NCBI RefSeq assembly: GCF_030815485.1
Contig: NZ_JAUSWV010000002.1
Span: 2,976,001-3,040,000, forward strand
Reading direction: 5' to 3'
Origin: Streptomyces rishiriensis
Lineage (GTDB): Bacteria > Actinomycetota > Actinomycetes > Streptomycetales > Streptomycetaceae
Length of the DNA stretch: 64,000 bases
In this document: piece after piece, positions 9,099 to 18,082 of the stretch
Numbering within the stretch: the first letter of the stretch is position 1
Layout of the letters: each line of letters begins with the position of its first letter
Translations under genes and position numbers: made by a program
Notes under the pieces: model-generated
Database searches by the model: none
What the model saw: only the letters and a program-made list of their open reading frames with translations
What the model was told of the DNA's origin: nothing

Positions 9099-10124
9099 TC
9101 AGCTGCCATGTGCGGCCAGGTCCTCCGGCTGAAGGGACACGCTGCGGTCGGTGTTCGCCGATTCCAGTACCGCCGCCGCCACCTCGACGGTGCGCATTCC
9201 CTGGCGCAGGGTGCAGATGTCGGCGGGCTTGCCGAGCACCGCGTCCCGGAACAGCTCGTGCTCGACCTGCAGCGGCTCGCGCTTCGGGATGGCGTACCGG
9301 ATCATGTCGCCCTCGGACACCCCGCGGAACGCCCGCAGGGCCTCCCACTCGGTGGTCACGGCGGCGTTGGAGTGGAACGTCAGGTCGGCGGTGAGGGTGT
9401 CGGCGATGAAGCAGCCGCGCTCACCGGTGACCGAGGTGAACCGCTCCTTGAGCGGGCTCAGCCAGTTCACCAGGTGGTTGACCATGGTGCCGTCGTCGAG
9501 ACGCCCCACCGCGGAGACCATGTCCTCGTGCTCACGGCCGCTCTTGGAGACGGTGTGCGCGGCGATGGACACGTACTGACGTCCCGTCACCCAGCCGGTG
9601 AGGTCGATGTCGTGCGTGGCGAGGTCCTTGACGACGCCGACGTCCGCGATGCGGTGCGGGAAGGGGCCCTGGCGGCGGGTGACGACCTGGTAGACGTCAC
9701 CGAGCTCGCCGGCCTCCAGCCGGGCGCGCAGCGACATCAGCGCCGGGTTGCAGCGCTCGATGTGACCGACGCCGGCCACCAGGGAGCGCGACTCGAAGGC
9801 CTCGACGAGACGACGGGCGCCCTCGACGGTGTCGGCGACCGGCTTCTCGACGAGCGCGCACACGCCGGCCTCGGCGAGCGACAGGCCGACCGGCTCGTGC
9901 AGGGCCGTGGGGCAGGCCACGACGGCGTAGTCCACACCGAGGGCGATGAGCTCCTCGACGGAGTTCAGGATCGGCACGCCCTGGGCGGCGCCGAACTTGT
10001 CGCCCATCGGGTCGACGACACCGACGAGGTCGACGCCCTCCAGACCCGACAGGACGCGGGCGTGGTGACGCCCCATGGAACCGAGGCCGACGAGACCCGC
10101 TCGCAGCGACTTCCCGGTACTCAC
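9099..10124 (-). CDS. Gfo/Idh/MocA-family oxidoreductase
   Basis: A 341-residue NAD(P)-dependent sugar oxidoreductase. The Rossmann motif is GLVGLGSMGRHHAR near the N-terminus, and the family EKP motif appears as LVEKPVADT. In pathways such as WbpB/WlbA this family oxidises C3 of a UDP-hexuronic acid to a 3-keto sugar, which a DegT aminotransferase then aminates. That partner gene lies immediately upstream with overlapping stop and start (GTGA at 10121-10124), so the pair is almost certainly co-translated and functionally linked. The start is GTG. Confidence 0.85.
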   Translation of the reverse strand: MSTGKSLRAGLVGLGSMGRHHARVLSGLEGVDLVGVVDPMGDKFGAAQGVPILNSVEELIALGVDYAVVACPTALHEPVGLSLAEAGVCALVEKPVADTVEGARRLVEAFESRSLVAGVGHIERCNPALMSLRARLEAGELGDVYQVVTRRQGPFPHRIADVGVVKDLATHDIDLTGWVTGRQYVSIAAHTVSKSGREHEDMVSAVGRLDDGTMVNHLVNWLSPLKERFTSVTGERGCFIADTLTADLTFHSNAAVTTEWEALRAFRGVSEGDMIRYAIPKREPLQVEHELFRDAVLGKPADICTLRQGMRTVEVAAAVLESANTDRSVSLQPEDLAAHGS

Positions 10125-11236
10125 AGCTGCTCCCCCAGAGCATTGACGGCGGTGACGATGCGCTCGAGGTCCTGGGCGGACAGAGCGGGGTGCACGGGCA
10201 GCGACACGACCTGGGCGGCCGCGCGGTCCGTCTCGGGCAGGTCCCAGTCACGACCCGCCTTCTGGTCCGGCTCCCAGTACGGCTTCAGCCGGTGGATGGG
10301 AGTCGGGTAGTACACGGCGTTGCCGATGCCGGCCTCGGTCAGCTTGGCCATGGCGGCGTCGCGGTCCCCGAGGACGCGCACCGTGTACTGGTGGTAGATG
10401 TGCCGGGCGCCCTCGGCGACCTTCGGCGTGACCACGTTGGACGCGGTGATGTGCTCGGTGAGGTACGCGGCGTTGGCGATGCGCTGCTCGGTCCAGCCGG
10501 TCAGCTTGCCGCGCTGGACACGGCCGATCGCGGCGGACACGTCCGTCATCCGCACGTTGGCGCCGACGATCTCGTTGGCGTAGCGCTTCTCCATGCCCTG
10601 GTTGCGCAGCAGCCGCAGGGTGCGGGCGGTCTCCGCGTCACCGGTGGAGATCATGCCGCCCTCGAGGCTGTGCATGTTCTTCGTCGGGTAGAAGCTGAAG
10701 GTGCCCGCGGCACCGAAGGCGCCGACCGGGGTGCCGTGCAGCGCGGCCGCGTGGGCCTGGCAGGCGTCCTCGATCACGGCGAGCCCGTGCTGCTCGGCGA
10801 TCGCCATGATCTTGTCCATGGCGGCCGGGTGGCCGTACAGGTGGACCGGCATGATCGCGGCGGTGCGCGGCGACAGGGCGGCCTCGACCGCGGCCGGGTC
10901 CAGGCAGTACGTCTCCGGGTCGATGTCGGCGAAGACCACGTCGGCGCCGACCAGCCGCACCGCGTTGGCGGAGGCGGCGAAGGAGAACGACGGCACGATG
11001 ACCTCGTCGCCCGGGCCGAGGCCGAGGGCGAGGAGCGACAGGTGCAGCGCGGAGGTTCCGGAGTTGACCGCGACGCAGTGACGCCCGTCGACGAGCTCCG
11101 AGAACTCCTCCTCGAAGGCGGCCACTTCGGGACCCTGGACGACCATGCCGCTGCGCAGTACACGCACCGCGGCCTCGATCTCCTCCTCGCCGATCACGGG
11201 CTTGGCGGCCGGTACGAACTCATGGGCGTCGGTCAT
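10121..11236 (-). CDS. DegT/DnrJ/EryC1/StrS aminotransferase
   Basis: A 371-residue PLP-dependent sugar aminotransferase, probably converting the 3-keto UDP-sugar made by the adjacent oxidoreductase to a 3-amino sugar. Family marks are NSGTSALHLSLLALG, PSFSFAASANAV, and the PLP-lysine segment FYPTKNMHSLEGG. ATG at 11236 is preferred over ATG at 11242 because AGGAGG lies at proper distance from the former and abuts the latter. It is the first gene of the five-gene reverse glycan operon. No N-acetyltransferase (WbpD/WlbB type) is present in the window to finish a ManNAc3NAcA-type sugar. Confidence 0.88.
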   Translation of the reverse strand: MTDAHEFVPAAKPVIGEEEIEAAVRVLRSGMVVQGPEVAAFEEEFSELVDGRHCVAVNSGTSALHLSLLALGLGPGDEVIVPSFSFAASANAVRLVGADVVFADIDPETYCLDPAAVEAALSPRTAAIMPVHLYGHPAAMDKIMAIAEQHGLAVIEDACQAHAAALHGTPVGAFGAAGTFSFYPTKNMHSLEGGMISTGDAETARTLRLLRNQGMEKRYANEIVGANVRMTDVSAAIGRVQRGKLTGWTEQRIANAAYLTEHITASNVVTPKVAEGARHIYHQYTVRVLGDRDAAMAKLTEAGIGNAVYYPTPIHRLKPYWEPDQKAGRDWDLPETDRAAAQVVSLPVHPALSAQDLERIVTAVNALGEQL

Positions 11237-11602
11237 CGACATCCCCTCCTCTACGGCGACCTCTAAGCCGCACCACGTCTTGCATGGTCGGGAAGAGACC
11301 GTGTCGATGCTGAGCACGGCCGCATCCCTGGTTGTCCGCCGGCGCCGCTGAGCGGACCGGACGGGTTGTACACAGGACCCCGCCCCCCGAGGGCGCCTTG
11401 CGGGAAGTCAGCCGTGTCCGGTGGGAAGACCGGATCCGCTCATCGGCCGGGGTCACGGTGTGCATGCCTTTGGCCACCGGGACCACAGTGCACGTTACCA
11501 GCACGCGGACAGCGATTTTCCCCAGGGTTACCACAGTGAAACTCACGGAGAGCGTGCGCTCCATCACCAGCGGGACTCAGAGTAACCCGCTGCCGAACGC
11601 AA
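11237..11602. other. Non-coding leader region of the glycan operon
   Basis: No convincing gene is seen here. It likely holds the promoter of the reverse glycan operon. The nonamer CACTGTGGT occurs twice on the minus strand within about 40 bases. In most streptomycetes rplU, rpmA and obg would lie downstream of rne at this point; they are absent. Confidence 0.5.
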
Positions 11603-11644
11603 TGCGACGCGGCCATCCGGAGGATACCGGGTGCCCGCGTCGCA
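11603..11644 (-). terminator. Hairpin downstream of rne
   Basis: Arms 11603-11612 and 11635-11644 form a perfect 10-bp stem. A smaller CCGG-type pairing lies in the loop. It starts about 25 bases after the rne stop. Confidence 0.55.
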
Positions 11645-11667
11645 TCAGCGCCGGAGGGAAGCGGACG

Positions 11668-14600
11668 TCACTCCTCCGTCGAGGCCGAGACGCTCGGCTG
11701 GCCCTGCTGAGACGCCGCCGTCGTCTTCGACACCGCCTTCGCGGCCTTCTTCGCCGTCGTCTTCTTGGCGACGGTCTTCTTCGCGGCCGTCTTCTTCGTC
11801 GCCGCCGTCTTCTTGGTGGCGGCCTTCTTCGCCGTGGCCTTCTTCGCCGTCTTGCGCGCGGCGGCCTTCTTCACCGGAGCGGCCTCCGCCTCCGCGGCGG
11901 GCGCCTCGGTCACCTCGGCGGCGCTCTCCACCGCGACCGACGGCACGACCACGACGGCCGACTCCTCGGACGCGGTCGGCGCGGTGGCCTTGCGCACGGC
12001 TCGGCGCCGCGGGCGGGCCGGAGCCGCGCTCTCAACGACGGGCTCGGCGACCTGCTCCGCCTCGGGCTGCTCCACGGGAGCGGCCTCGACGGCAGGGGCC
12101 GGTGCGACCGACGGCTCGGCGACCGTCAGTACGGCGGCCTCCGCCCCGGCGGGCGAACCGGCCGGCGCGGACACCTTGCGGGTGGCGCGACGACGGGTAC
12201 GGCCCTGGGGCGCGGCCTCGTCGACAGCCGGAGCCGCGGCGGCCGCGGCCTCGACGACCGGGTCCTCGGCGGCGACCGGCTCGGTCTGCGCGGTGACCGC
12301 CTCGGCCGGCTGCACCGGACGCTCGGCCTCCGCCTCGGCGGTGACGTCCTGCGCGGTGGGCGCCTCGGCGAACTCCTCGAGGGACTCCATCGTGACCGGC
12401 TCGTCGGAACCGCCCGACCTGCGCGACGCACCGCCCCTGGGCGCACCCGCCGGAGCGGATGCCCGACGGCTCGCCCGGCGACGGCCCCGGCCACGCGTGG
12501 CAGCGGCCTCCGCCTCGGCGATGCTGCTGTACAGCTCCTCGTCCGGCGCGAACTCGGGGGGCTCGAGCGCGATCGGCTCGGCCACCTCGGCGGCGACCTC
12601 GGCCTCGCTCTCCGTCTCCTGCCCGGCGCCCACGAGCGGCTCGACGACGTCGGCCGTCACCGTCTCGTGGTCGTGCTCGTGGTCGTGACCCTGTCCGTCG
12701 CCACCGCGGCCGCGCTTCTTGCGCTTGCCGCCGCCACCGACCGCGGTCGGCTGCTCCATGTGGACGATGACCCCGCGCCCGTTGCAGTGCACACAGGTCT
12801 CGGAGAACGACTCCAGCAGCCCCTGGCCGACCCGCTTACGAGTCATCTGCACGAGACCCAGCGAGGTCACCTCGGCGACCTGGTGCTTCGTACGGTCGCG
12901 GCCCAGGCACTCCAGCAGGCGCCGCAGCACCAGGTCCCGGTTGGACTCCAGCACCATGTCGATGAAGTCGATCACGATGATGCCGCCGAGGTCGCGCAGC
13001 CGCAGCTGGCGCACGATCTCCTCGGCCGCCTCCAGGTTGTTCCTGGTGACCGTCTCCTCGAGGTTGCCGCCCTGACCGGTGAACTTGCCGGTGTTGACGT
13101 CGACGACGACCATCGCCTCGGTCCGGTCGATCACCAGCGAACCGCCGCTGGGCAGCCAGACCTTGCGGTCCAGCGCCTTGGCGAGCTGCTCGTCGATCCG
13201 GTACGTGGCGAAGACGTCGACCTCGGAGGTCCACCTGGACAGGCGGTCGGTCAGGTCGGGCGCGACGTGCGAGACGTACCCGTGGATGGTCGACCAGGCC
13301 TCGTCACCGCTGACGATGACCTTGGAGAAGTCCTCGTTGAAGATGTCGCGCACGACCCGGACGGTCATGTCCGGCTCGCCGTACAGCAGCGTCGGCGCGT
13401 TGCCGCCGTTCTTCGCCTTCTTCTGGATGTCCTCCCACTGCCCCTGCAGTCGCTCGACATCGCGGCGCAGCTCGTCCTCGCTCGCGCCCTCGGCGGCGGT
13501 GCGCACGATGACGCCGGCGTCCTCGGGAACGATCTTCTTGAGGATCGTCTTGAGCCGGGCCCGCTCGGTGTCGGGCAGCTTGCGGCTGATGCCGGTCATC
13601 GAGCCCTCGGGCACGTACACGAGGTAGCGGCCGGGGAGCGAGACCTGGCTGGTCAGCCGGGCGCCCTTGTGCCCGATCGGGTCCTTCGTCACCTGGACGA
13701 GGACGGACTGACCCGACTTGAGGGCGGCCTCGATGCGACGCGGCCCGTTGGCCATGCCGAGCGCCTCGAAGTTGACCTCGCCGGCGTACAGGACGGCGTT
13801 GCGCCCCTTGCCGATGTCGATGAAGGCGGCCTCCATCGACGGCAGCACGTTCTGGACCTTGCCCAGGTACACGTTGCCGACGTACGAGGTGGCCTGCTCC
13901 TTGTTGACGTAGTGCTCGACGAGCACGTTGTCTTCCAGGACGCCGATCTGGGTGCGCTCGCCGCTCTGACGGACGACCATCACCCGCTCGACGGCCTCGC
14001 GCCGGGCCAGGAACTCGGCCTCGGTGATGATCGGCACGCGTCGGCGGCCCTGCTCACGGCCTTCCCGGCGACGCTGCTTCTTGGCCTCGAGACGGGTCGA
14101 GCCCTTGATGGACTGCACCTCGTCGGACGGCTCGGAGGGCTTGCGCGGCTCACGGACCTTGACGACCGTGCGCTCCGGGTCCCCGTCGCCCGGCTCGGCT
14201 TCCTGGGAGGAGTCACCGGCACGGCGACGACGGCGACGGCGGCGACGGCTGCCGGCGGTGGACCCACCGGCCTCGTCCTCGGCGTCCTCCGCGTCCTCGT
14301 CCTCCTGCTCGGCGGTGTCCTCGGCGTCCTGCGCGGCCTGTTCGGCGGCGAACTCGTCGGACTCGGCGTCACCGGAGTCCCCCTCGCCGTCGGCGGCATC
14401 GCCACGACGGCGGCGACGGCCACCACGACGGCGACGGCGACGCGACCCGGTCTCCTCGGTCTCGTCGTCGCCGTCGACGACGTCCTCGGCCTCTGCCTCG
14501 TCGGCCTCTTCGGGCTCGGTCTCCGGCTCGTCGGCGGCGGCGGGCGCGGCAGGCGCGGCCACAGCGGCGGTCCGGCCGGTCTCGGCCTCCTCGCCGGAAC

Positions 14601-15798
14601 CGGCGGCCCGGCGACGACGGCGACGACGCGACCCGGTCGGCTCCTCCGGAGCCTCCTGGACGACCTCGGTCTCCTCCGGCTCCTCGGCCTCCGGCTCCTC
14701 GGTCCCGGCGGCGGCAGCCTCGGCCGCGGCCCGCTGCAGCGTCTGGAACTGCGGCTCGGCGAACACGGGCGCCTGGAACACGGCGACCGCGGGCCGCGCC
14801 GGACGACGCGGCGCGTCGGCCTCCGCGCTCTCCTGCGAGGGCGCGGAGAAACCTCCGGCGGCCCGACGGACGACACGACGACGTCCACGACGGGAACCGG
14901 CGTCCTCGTCGGTCTGAGCGGATGGCGCGGCCTGAGCGGTCTCGGCGGCGGGCGTGGCCTCGGCCGGGGCGGCAGGCGCCTCGGGAGCCTTCGCCTCTTC
15001 GACGGGGGCGGCGGCAGCGGTGACGGCCGGCTCGGCGGCCTCGGCTGGCGCGGTCACACGACGCGTGGCGCGGCGGCGGGTGCGGGGGGCGGGCTCGGCG
15101 GGCGCCTCGTCGGCGACGGCCGGAGCCTCGGCTTCGGCGGCGACGGCGGGCGTCTCGGCCTCCGGCGCGGCGGCGGGCGCGACCGCCCGACGGGTGGCCC
15201 GGCGCCGGGTGCGGGGCGCGGCCTCGGCGGGCGCCTCGTCGGACGCCTGGGCGACGGGCTCGGACTCCGCGGCGGGCTGCTCCGCGGCGGCGGACTCGAC
15301 GACCTCGGCCGCAGACTCGGAGGGCGTGGCCACGCGGCGCGTGGCCCGGCGACGGCCACGGCGGGGAGCGGCGTCCTCGGCGGCGGCCTCCTCTGCGGAG
15401 GTTTCCGCCACGGCGGGCGCGCTCACCTCGGCGGCGGCCACGGGCAGAACGGTCTCGGCGGCCTCGGCGGCGGCCGGAGCCCCGGCGGGCGCTGAGGCAC
15501 GGCGGGTGGCCCGGCGCCGGGTACGCGGCGCGGCGGCCTCTTCGGCCGTGCCGTCGGCCGGAACGGCCTCGGCGACCTCGGCGGCCTCGTCTTCGAGGGC
15601 CTCCTCCGCCAACTGCTCGGCGGACTCCACGGCCGGTATGGCCGGCGTGGTGATCTCGGCCGAGGTGTCGGCGGCGGCGACCGGCGGACCCGCCGGTCGG
15701 GAAGCGGCACGGCGCCGACGACGCGGCGGCAGGGTGTCGCTGGGGCTGTTCGCTTCGGGGTCCGTGGTGGACTCTGCGGATTCGGTTGGCTCGAGCAT
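11668..15798 (-). CDS. rne: Ribonuclease E/G with long N- and C-terminal disordered arms
   Basis: A 1376-residue endoribonuclease for mRNA turnover and rRNA processing. The catalytic core runs from about residue 586 (RRVPIITEAEFLARRE, then an S1 domain around TQIGVLEDNVLVEHYV) to the zinc-link CVHCNG near residue 1003. DNase-I-like subdomain residues appear in VVVDVNTGKFTGQ and IIVIDFIDM. The N-terminal arm is Ala/Glu-rich and studded with basic RRRATRR-type motifs. The C-terminal arm repeats that motif and ends in a Lys/Ala histone H1-like tail of AKKT repeats. This middle-core layout is typical of actinobacterial RNase E. The start ATG at 15798 opens the acidic N-terminus. Confidence 0.93.
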   Translation of the reverse strand: MLEPTESAESTTDPEANSPSDTLPPRRRRRAASRPAGPPVAAADTSAEITTPAIPAVESAEQLAEEALEDEAAEVAEAVPADGTAEEAAAPRTRRRATRRASAPAGAPAAAEAAETVLPVAAAEVSAPAVAETSAEEAAAEDAAPRRGRRRATRRVATPSESAAEVVESAAAEQPAAESEPVAQASDEAPAEAAPRTRRRATRRAVAPAAAPEAETPAVAAEAEAPAVADEAPAEPAPRTRRRATRRVTAPAEAAEPAVTAAAAPVEEAKAPEAPAAPAEATPAAETAQAAPSAQTDEDAGSRRGRRRVVRRAAGGFSAPSQESAEADAPRRPARPAVAVFQAPVFAEPQFQTLQRAAAEAAAAGTEEPEAEEPEETEVVQEAPEEPTGSRRRRRRRAAGSGEEAETGRTAAVAAPAAPAAADEPETEPEEADEAEAEDVVDGDDETEETGSRRRRRRGGRRRRRGDAADGEGDSGDAESDEFAAEQAAQDAEDTAEQEDEDAEDAEDEAGGSTAGSRRRRRRRRRAGDSSQEAEPGDGDPERTVVKVREPRKPSEPSDEVQSIKGSTRLEAKKQRRREGREQGRRRVPIITEAEFLARREAVERVMVVRQSGERTQIGVLEDNVLVEHYVNKEQATSYVGNVYLGKVQNVLPSMEAAFIDIGKGRNAVLYAGEVNFEALGMANGPRRIEAALKSGQSVLVQVTKDPIGHKGARLTSQVSLPGRYLVYVPEGSMTGISRKLPDTERARLKTILKKIVPEDAGVIVRTAAEGASEDELRRDVERLQGQWEDIQKKAKNGGNAPTLLYGEPDMTVRVVRDIFNEDFSKVIVSGDEAWSTIHGYVSHVAPDLTDRLSRWTSEVDVFATYRIDEQLAKALDRKVWLPSGGSLVIDRTEAMVVVDVNTGKFTGQGGNLEETVTRNNLEAAEEIVRQLRLRDLGGIIVIDFIDMVLESNRDLVLRRLLECLGRDRTKHQVAEVTSLGLVQMTRKRVGQGLLESFSETCVHCNGRGVIVHMEQPTAVGGGGKRKKRGRGGDGQGHDHEHDHETVTADVVEPLVGAGQETESEAEVAAEVAEPIALEPPEFAPDEELYSSIAEAEAAATRGRGRRRASRRASAPAGAPRGGASRRSGGSDEPVTMESLEEFAEAPTAQDVTAEAEAERPVQPAEAVTAQTEPVAAEDPVVEAAAAAAPAVDEAAPQGRTRRRATRKVSAPAGSPAGAEAAVLTVAEPSVAPAPAVEAAPVEQPEAEQVAEPVVESAAPARPRRRAVRKATAPTASEESAVVVVPSVAVESAAEVTEAPAAEAEAAPVKKAAARKTAKKATAKKAATKKTAATKKTAAKKTVAKKTTAKKAAKAVSKTTAASQQGQPSVSASTEE

Positions 15799-16074
15799 GC
15801 GGGCGTTTCTCCCGTCAGGCCCCCGGGCGCCGCGCTGGTCCGGCGTCGATCACGAGGGATCGATCACCGTTGACGTCCGCGGCTCGCGCGATGCGCGGTG
15901 CCGCCGTCCGGGGCGCGGGCGCCGCACGGGGGCTCTCTGTGTCCTGTCTCGCCGGTTCCGTACACCGAATGCGTACGGCCTGGCGAAAGTCTTCTGGTCG
16001 GTTCGCCGCCCGACCCAGGTGGCTCCCGAGTACGAGGGCGGCGCTACGACGTACGTTCCTTCGCGGAACCTTCC
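15799..16074. other. Intergenic region upstream of rne
   Basis: A 276-base gap between the DUF2344 gene and rne. No gene or strong hairpin is seen; it presumably contains the rne promoter. Confidence 0.5.
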
Positions 16075-16839
16075 CTACGCGGGCGCCTTCGCGGTGGCAG
16101 CGGGATCGGCCGTTGTGGGGGCCTGAGCTGCCTCGCGGTCGGGCGCGAGCGGGTCGGTCACCGTGCCGGTCTCTTCATCGAACAGCCCCTGCGCCAGCCT
16201 GGTCACCGCTGCGGGGACCGGCGGCGCCAGGTCGGCCACGGCGCGAAGACCGGACAGGACGTCGTCGGGTCGTACGGCAGGCGTCACGTGCCGAACAACC
16301 AGGCGCAGTATCGCACAGGGCTGGTCCGTCGGCCTATCAGCAGGTTCACCGTGCGTCTCGAGTCGGACGACGGCGGCACGGGCGTCGAAGGTACGGACGC
16401 CGTTCTTGGCCATGCGCTGGACCTCTACGACGTCGGCCTTGTTGAAGGCCTCCACCGCGCGGTCGGCGTCCGCCGGGTCCACTCCGTCCAGCCGCAGCTC
16501 CCATACGGAGGCCGTCAGCCGGTCGGCGAGCCCCGAGGTGCGGGCCTCGACCGCGTCGACGACATCGAGCCCGGTGGGCAGCGACTCGTCGAGGAGGATT
16601 CTCAGCTTCTCCGGGTCGCGCGCCGCGGTGAGCGCGATCTCCAGATACTCCGCCTCACTGCCCGTGCCGGTGGGGGCGGCATTGGCGTACGACACCTTCG
16701 GATGCGGCGTGAACCCCGCCGAGTACGCCATCGGCACCTCGGCACGGCGCAACGCACGCTCGAAGGCGCGCTGGAAGTCACGGTGGCTGGTGAACCGGAG
16801 GCGGCCGCGCTTGGTGTAACGCAGGCGGATGCGCTGCAC
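16075..16839 (-). CDS. TIGR03936/DUF2344 radical-SAM-associated protein
   Basis: A conserved protein of unknown activity, usually found with or fused to a B12-binding radical SAM protein; such a gene lies nearby at 18720. The core signature is RIRLRYTKRGRLRFTSHRDF, then FTPHPKVSYANAAPTGTGSE. The start is uncertain. GTG at 16839 gives 254 residues but has no ribosome site. A CTG at 16881, in frame and 10 bases after an AAGGA that overlaps the upstream stop, would add 14 residues (LGKRQPEG and onward) and is better placed. An in-frame TGA lies just upstream of that CTG. Confidence 0.85.
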   Translation of the reverse strand: MQRIRLRYTKRGRLRFTSHRDFQRAFERALRRAEVPMAYSAGFTPHPKVSYANAAPTGTGSEAEYLEIALTAARDPEKLRILLDESLPTGLDVVDAVEARTSGLADRLTASVWELRLDGVDPADADRAVEAFNKADVVEVQRMAKNGVRTFDARAAVVRLETHGEPADRPTDQPCAILRLVVRHVTPAVRPDDVLSGLRAVADLAPPVPAAVTRLAQGLFDEETGTVTDPLAPDREAAQAPTTADPAATAKAPA

Positions 16840-16887
16840 CGCGGGTGCGGGCGGCGGGCCTTCGGGCTGTCGCTTGCCCAGTGTCGT

Positions 16888-18018
16888 TCAGTCCTTCGTG
16901 AGAGCGGTCGTACTCCTACCAAGAGTACGTGTCTCGGCCGCCGATGGTTCCCGCCGGCCGACCGCCTCCGGTTCCCGCGACTCCCCGAAAAGCATCCGGC
17001 GCACGTCCGCGCGGGCCTGCCGGGCCGTCTCACGGGCGGCGGCCAGGACCTGACGGGTGGCCCGGCCCACGCTGCGCGCCGCACCGGCCGCGGGACGCAG
17101 CACGGCGTCCCGGACCACATGCCCGACCGGGGTGAGGACCGTCCGGTACGCCCAGCGCACGGGTTCCACGAAGATCCACCGGAAGAGGGTCCCGAGGAAA
17201 AGTCCGACGGCCCGCGAGATGCGTCCGGCGATCCGCCAGGCGTGCCCGAGGGCGTCCCCCACCTCACGCGCGACGACCGCCAGGAAACGGCCGACGGGGG
17301 CGAGCACCCAGCGCCACAGGACGAGCGCGGGCAGCACGACCAGGATCCGGGCGGTCCAGTACAGGACCAGGCCGACGCCGGTGACGAGCAGCGCCAGGAG
17401 CCGCCCCGCCCCTCGCGCGCACCAGGCGATCGCCCGCCCGACCGGGGCGAGGATCCATCGGTGGACCCAGCGGGCCGGAACGACGACGAGGTGGCGCACC
17501 AGCCACGCCACGCCGGTGCAGACGCCGACGCCGACGGCGGCGAGAACAGCCCCGATCCCCTTCAGCAGCCACCGGCCCGCATGCCCGGCCGGAGTCAGCA
17601 CGCGCGCGTACACCCACGTCAGCCCGGCCCCGATCCCGCGCGCCAGCCACGCGATGCCGTGCCCGACCGGGGTCAGCAAGGAGCGGTAGAACCACACCAC
17701 CGGCACCACGAGCAGCACCCGGCCGAGCCACCCGAGCGCCCTGCCCACAGGGACGACGACGTACCGCCACAGCCCGATCGACGGCCAGACGAACAACGCC
17801 TTCCCGAGCCACAGCAGGGCCCGCCCCAGCGGCCGGAGCACGGTGTCCCGCAGAAGCCGTCCGAGGACGACGAGCGCGTCCCACACCATCCGCACGGGAA
17901 CGACCAGCACCAGCACGACGATCCGCACGGGCAGCCGGATCGCCACGACGAGGCATCCCCCGGGCTCCCGCACGGGCGGCTGCGCGGGCGGTCCCGCGGG
18001 CGGTTTTTCCAGGTCCAT
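16888..18018 (-). CDS. Multi-pass membrane protein built of internal repeats
   Basis: A 376-residue protein of unknown function. From about residue 40 to 310 it consists of seven or eight degenerate repeats of roughly 35-45 residues, each with a Trp-rich hydrophobic stretch followed by a P[VLA]G[HR] turn (VPVGRALGW, TPVGHGIAW, TPAGHAGRW, APVGRAIAW, APVGRFLAV, TPVGHVVRD). The C-terminus is basic and then Glu/Arg/Thr-rich. ATG at 18018 has no clear ribosome site. TAGCGT lies 10 bases before it, so a leaderless mRNA is possible. Its last codons carry the AAGGA that may serve the next gene, suggesting co-expression with the DUF2344 gene. Confidence 0.65.
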   Translation of the reverse strand: MDLEKPPAGPPAQPPVREPGGCLVVAIRLPVRIVVLVLVVPVRMVWDALVVLGRLLRDTVLRPLGRALLWLGKALFVWPSIGLWRYVVVPVGRALGWLGRVLLVVPVVWFYRSLLTPVGHGIAWLARGIGAGLTWVYARVLTPAGHAGRWLLKGIGAVLAAVGVGVCTGVAWLVRHLVVVPARWVHRWILAPVGRAIAWCARGAGRLLALLVTGVGLVLYWTARILVVLPALVLWRWVLAPVGRFLAVVAREVGDALGHAWRIAGRISRAVGLFLGTLFRWIFVEPVRWAYRTVLTPVGHVVRDAVLRPAAGAARSVGRATRQVLAAARETARQARADVRRMLFGESREPEAVGRREPSAAETRTLGRSTTALTKD

Positions 18019-18082
18019 AACGACGTAGACGCTACAACCGCCCCGCTGGATGCGCTGCTGAGGGTGCGTCAGGCAAGGACCG

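Noticed and set aside
11332..15495. A second very long plus-strand open frame opposite rne
   Set aside because: It is the complement of the repetitive RNase E gene and has Leu/Gly/Arg low complexity with no domain.
14100..15500. CRISPR-like regular repeats
   Set aside because: The repeats are degenerate, in frame, and encode the RRRATRR motifs of RNase E. There are no unique spacers.
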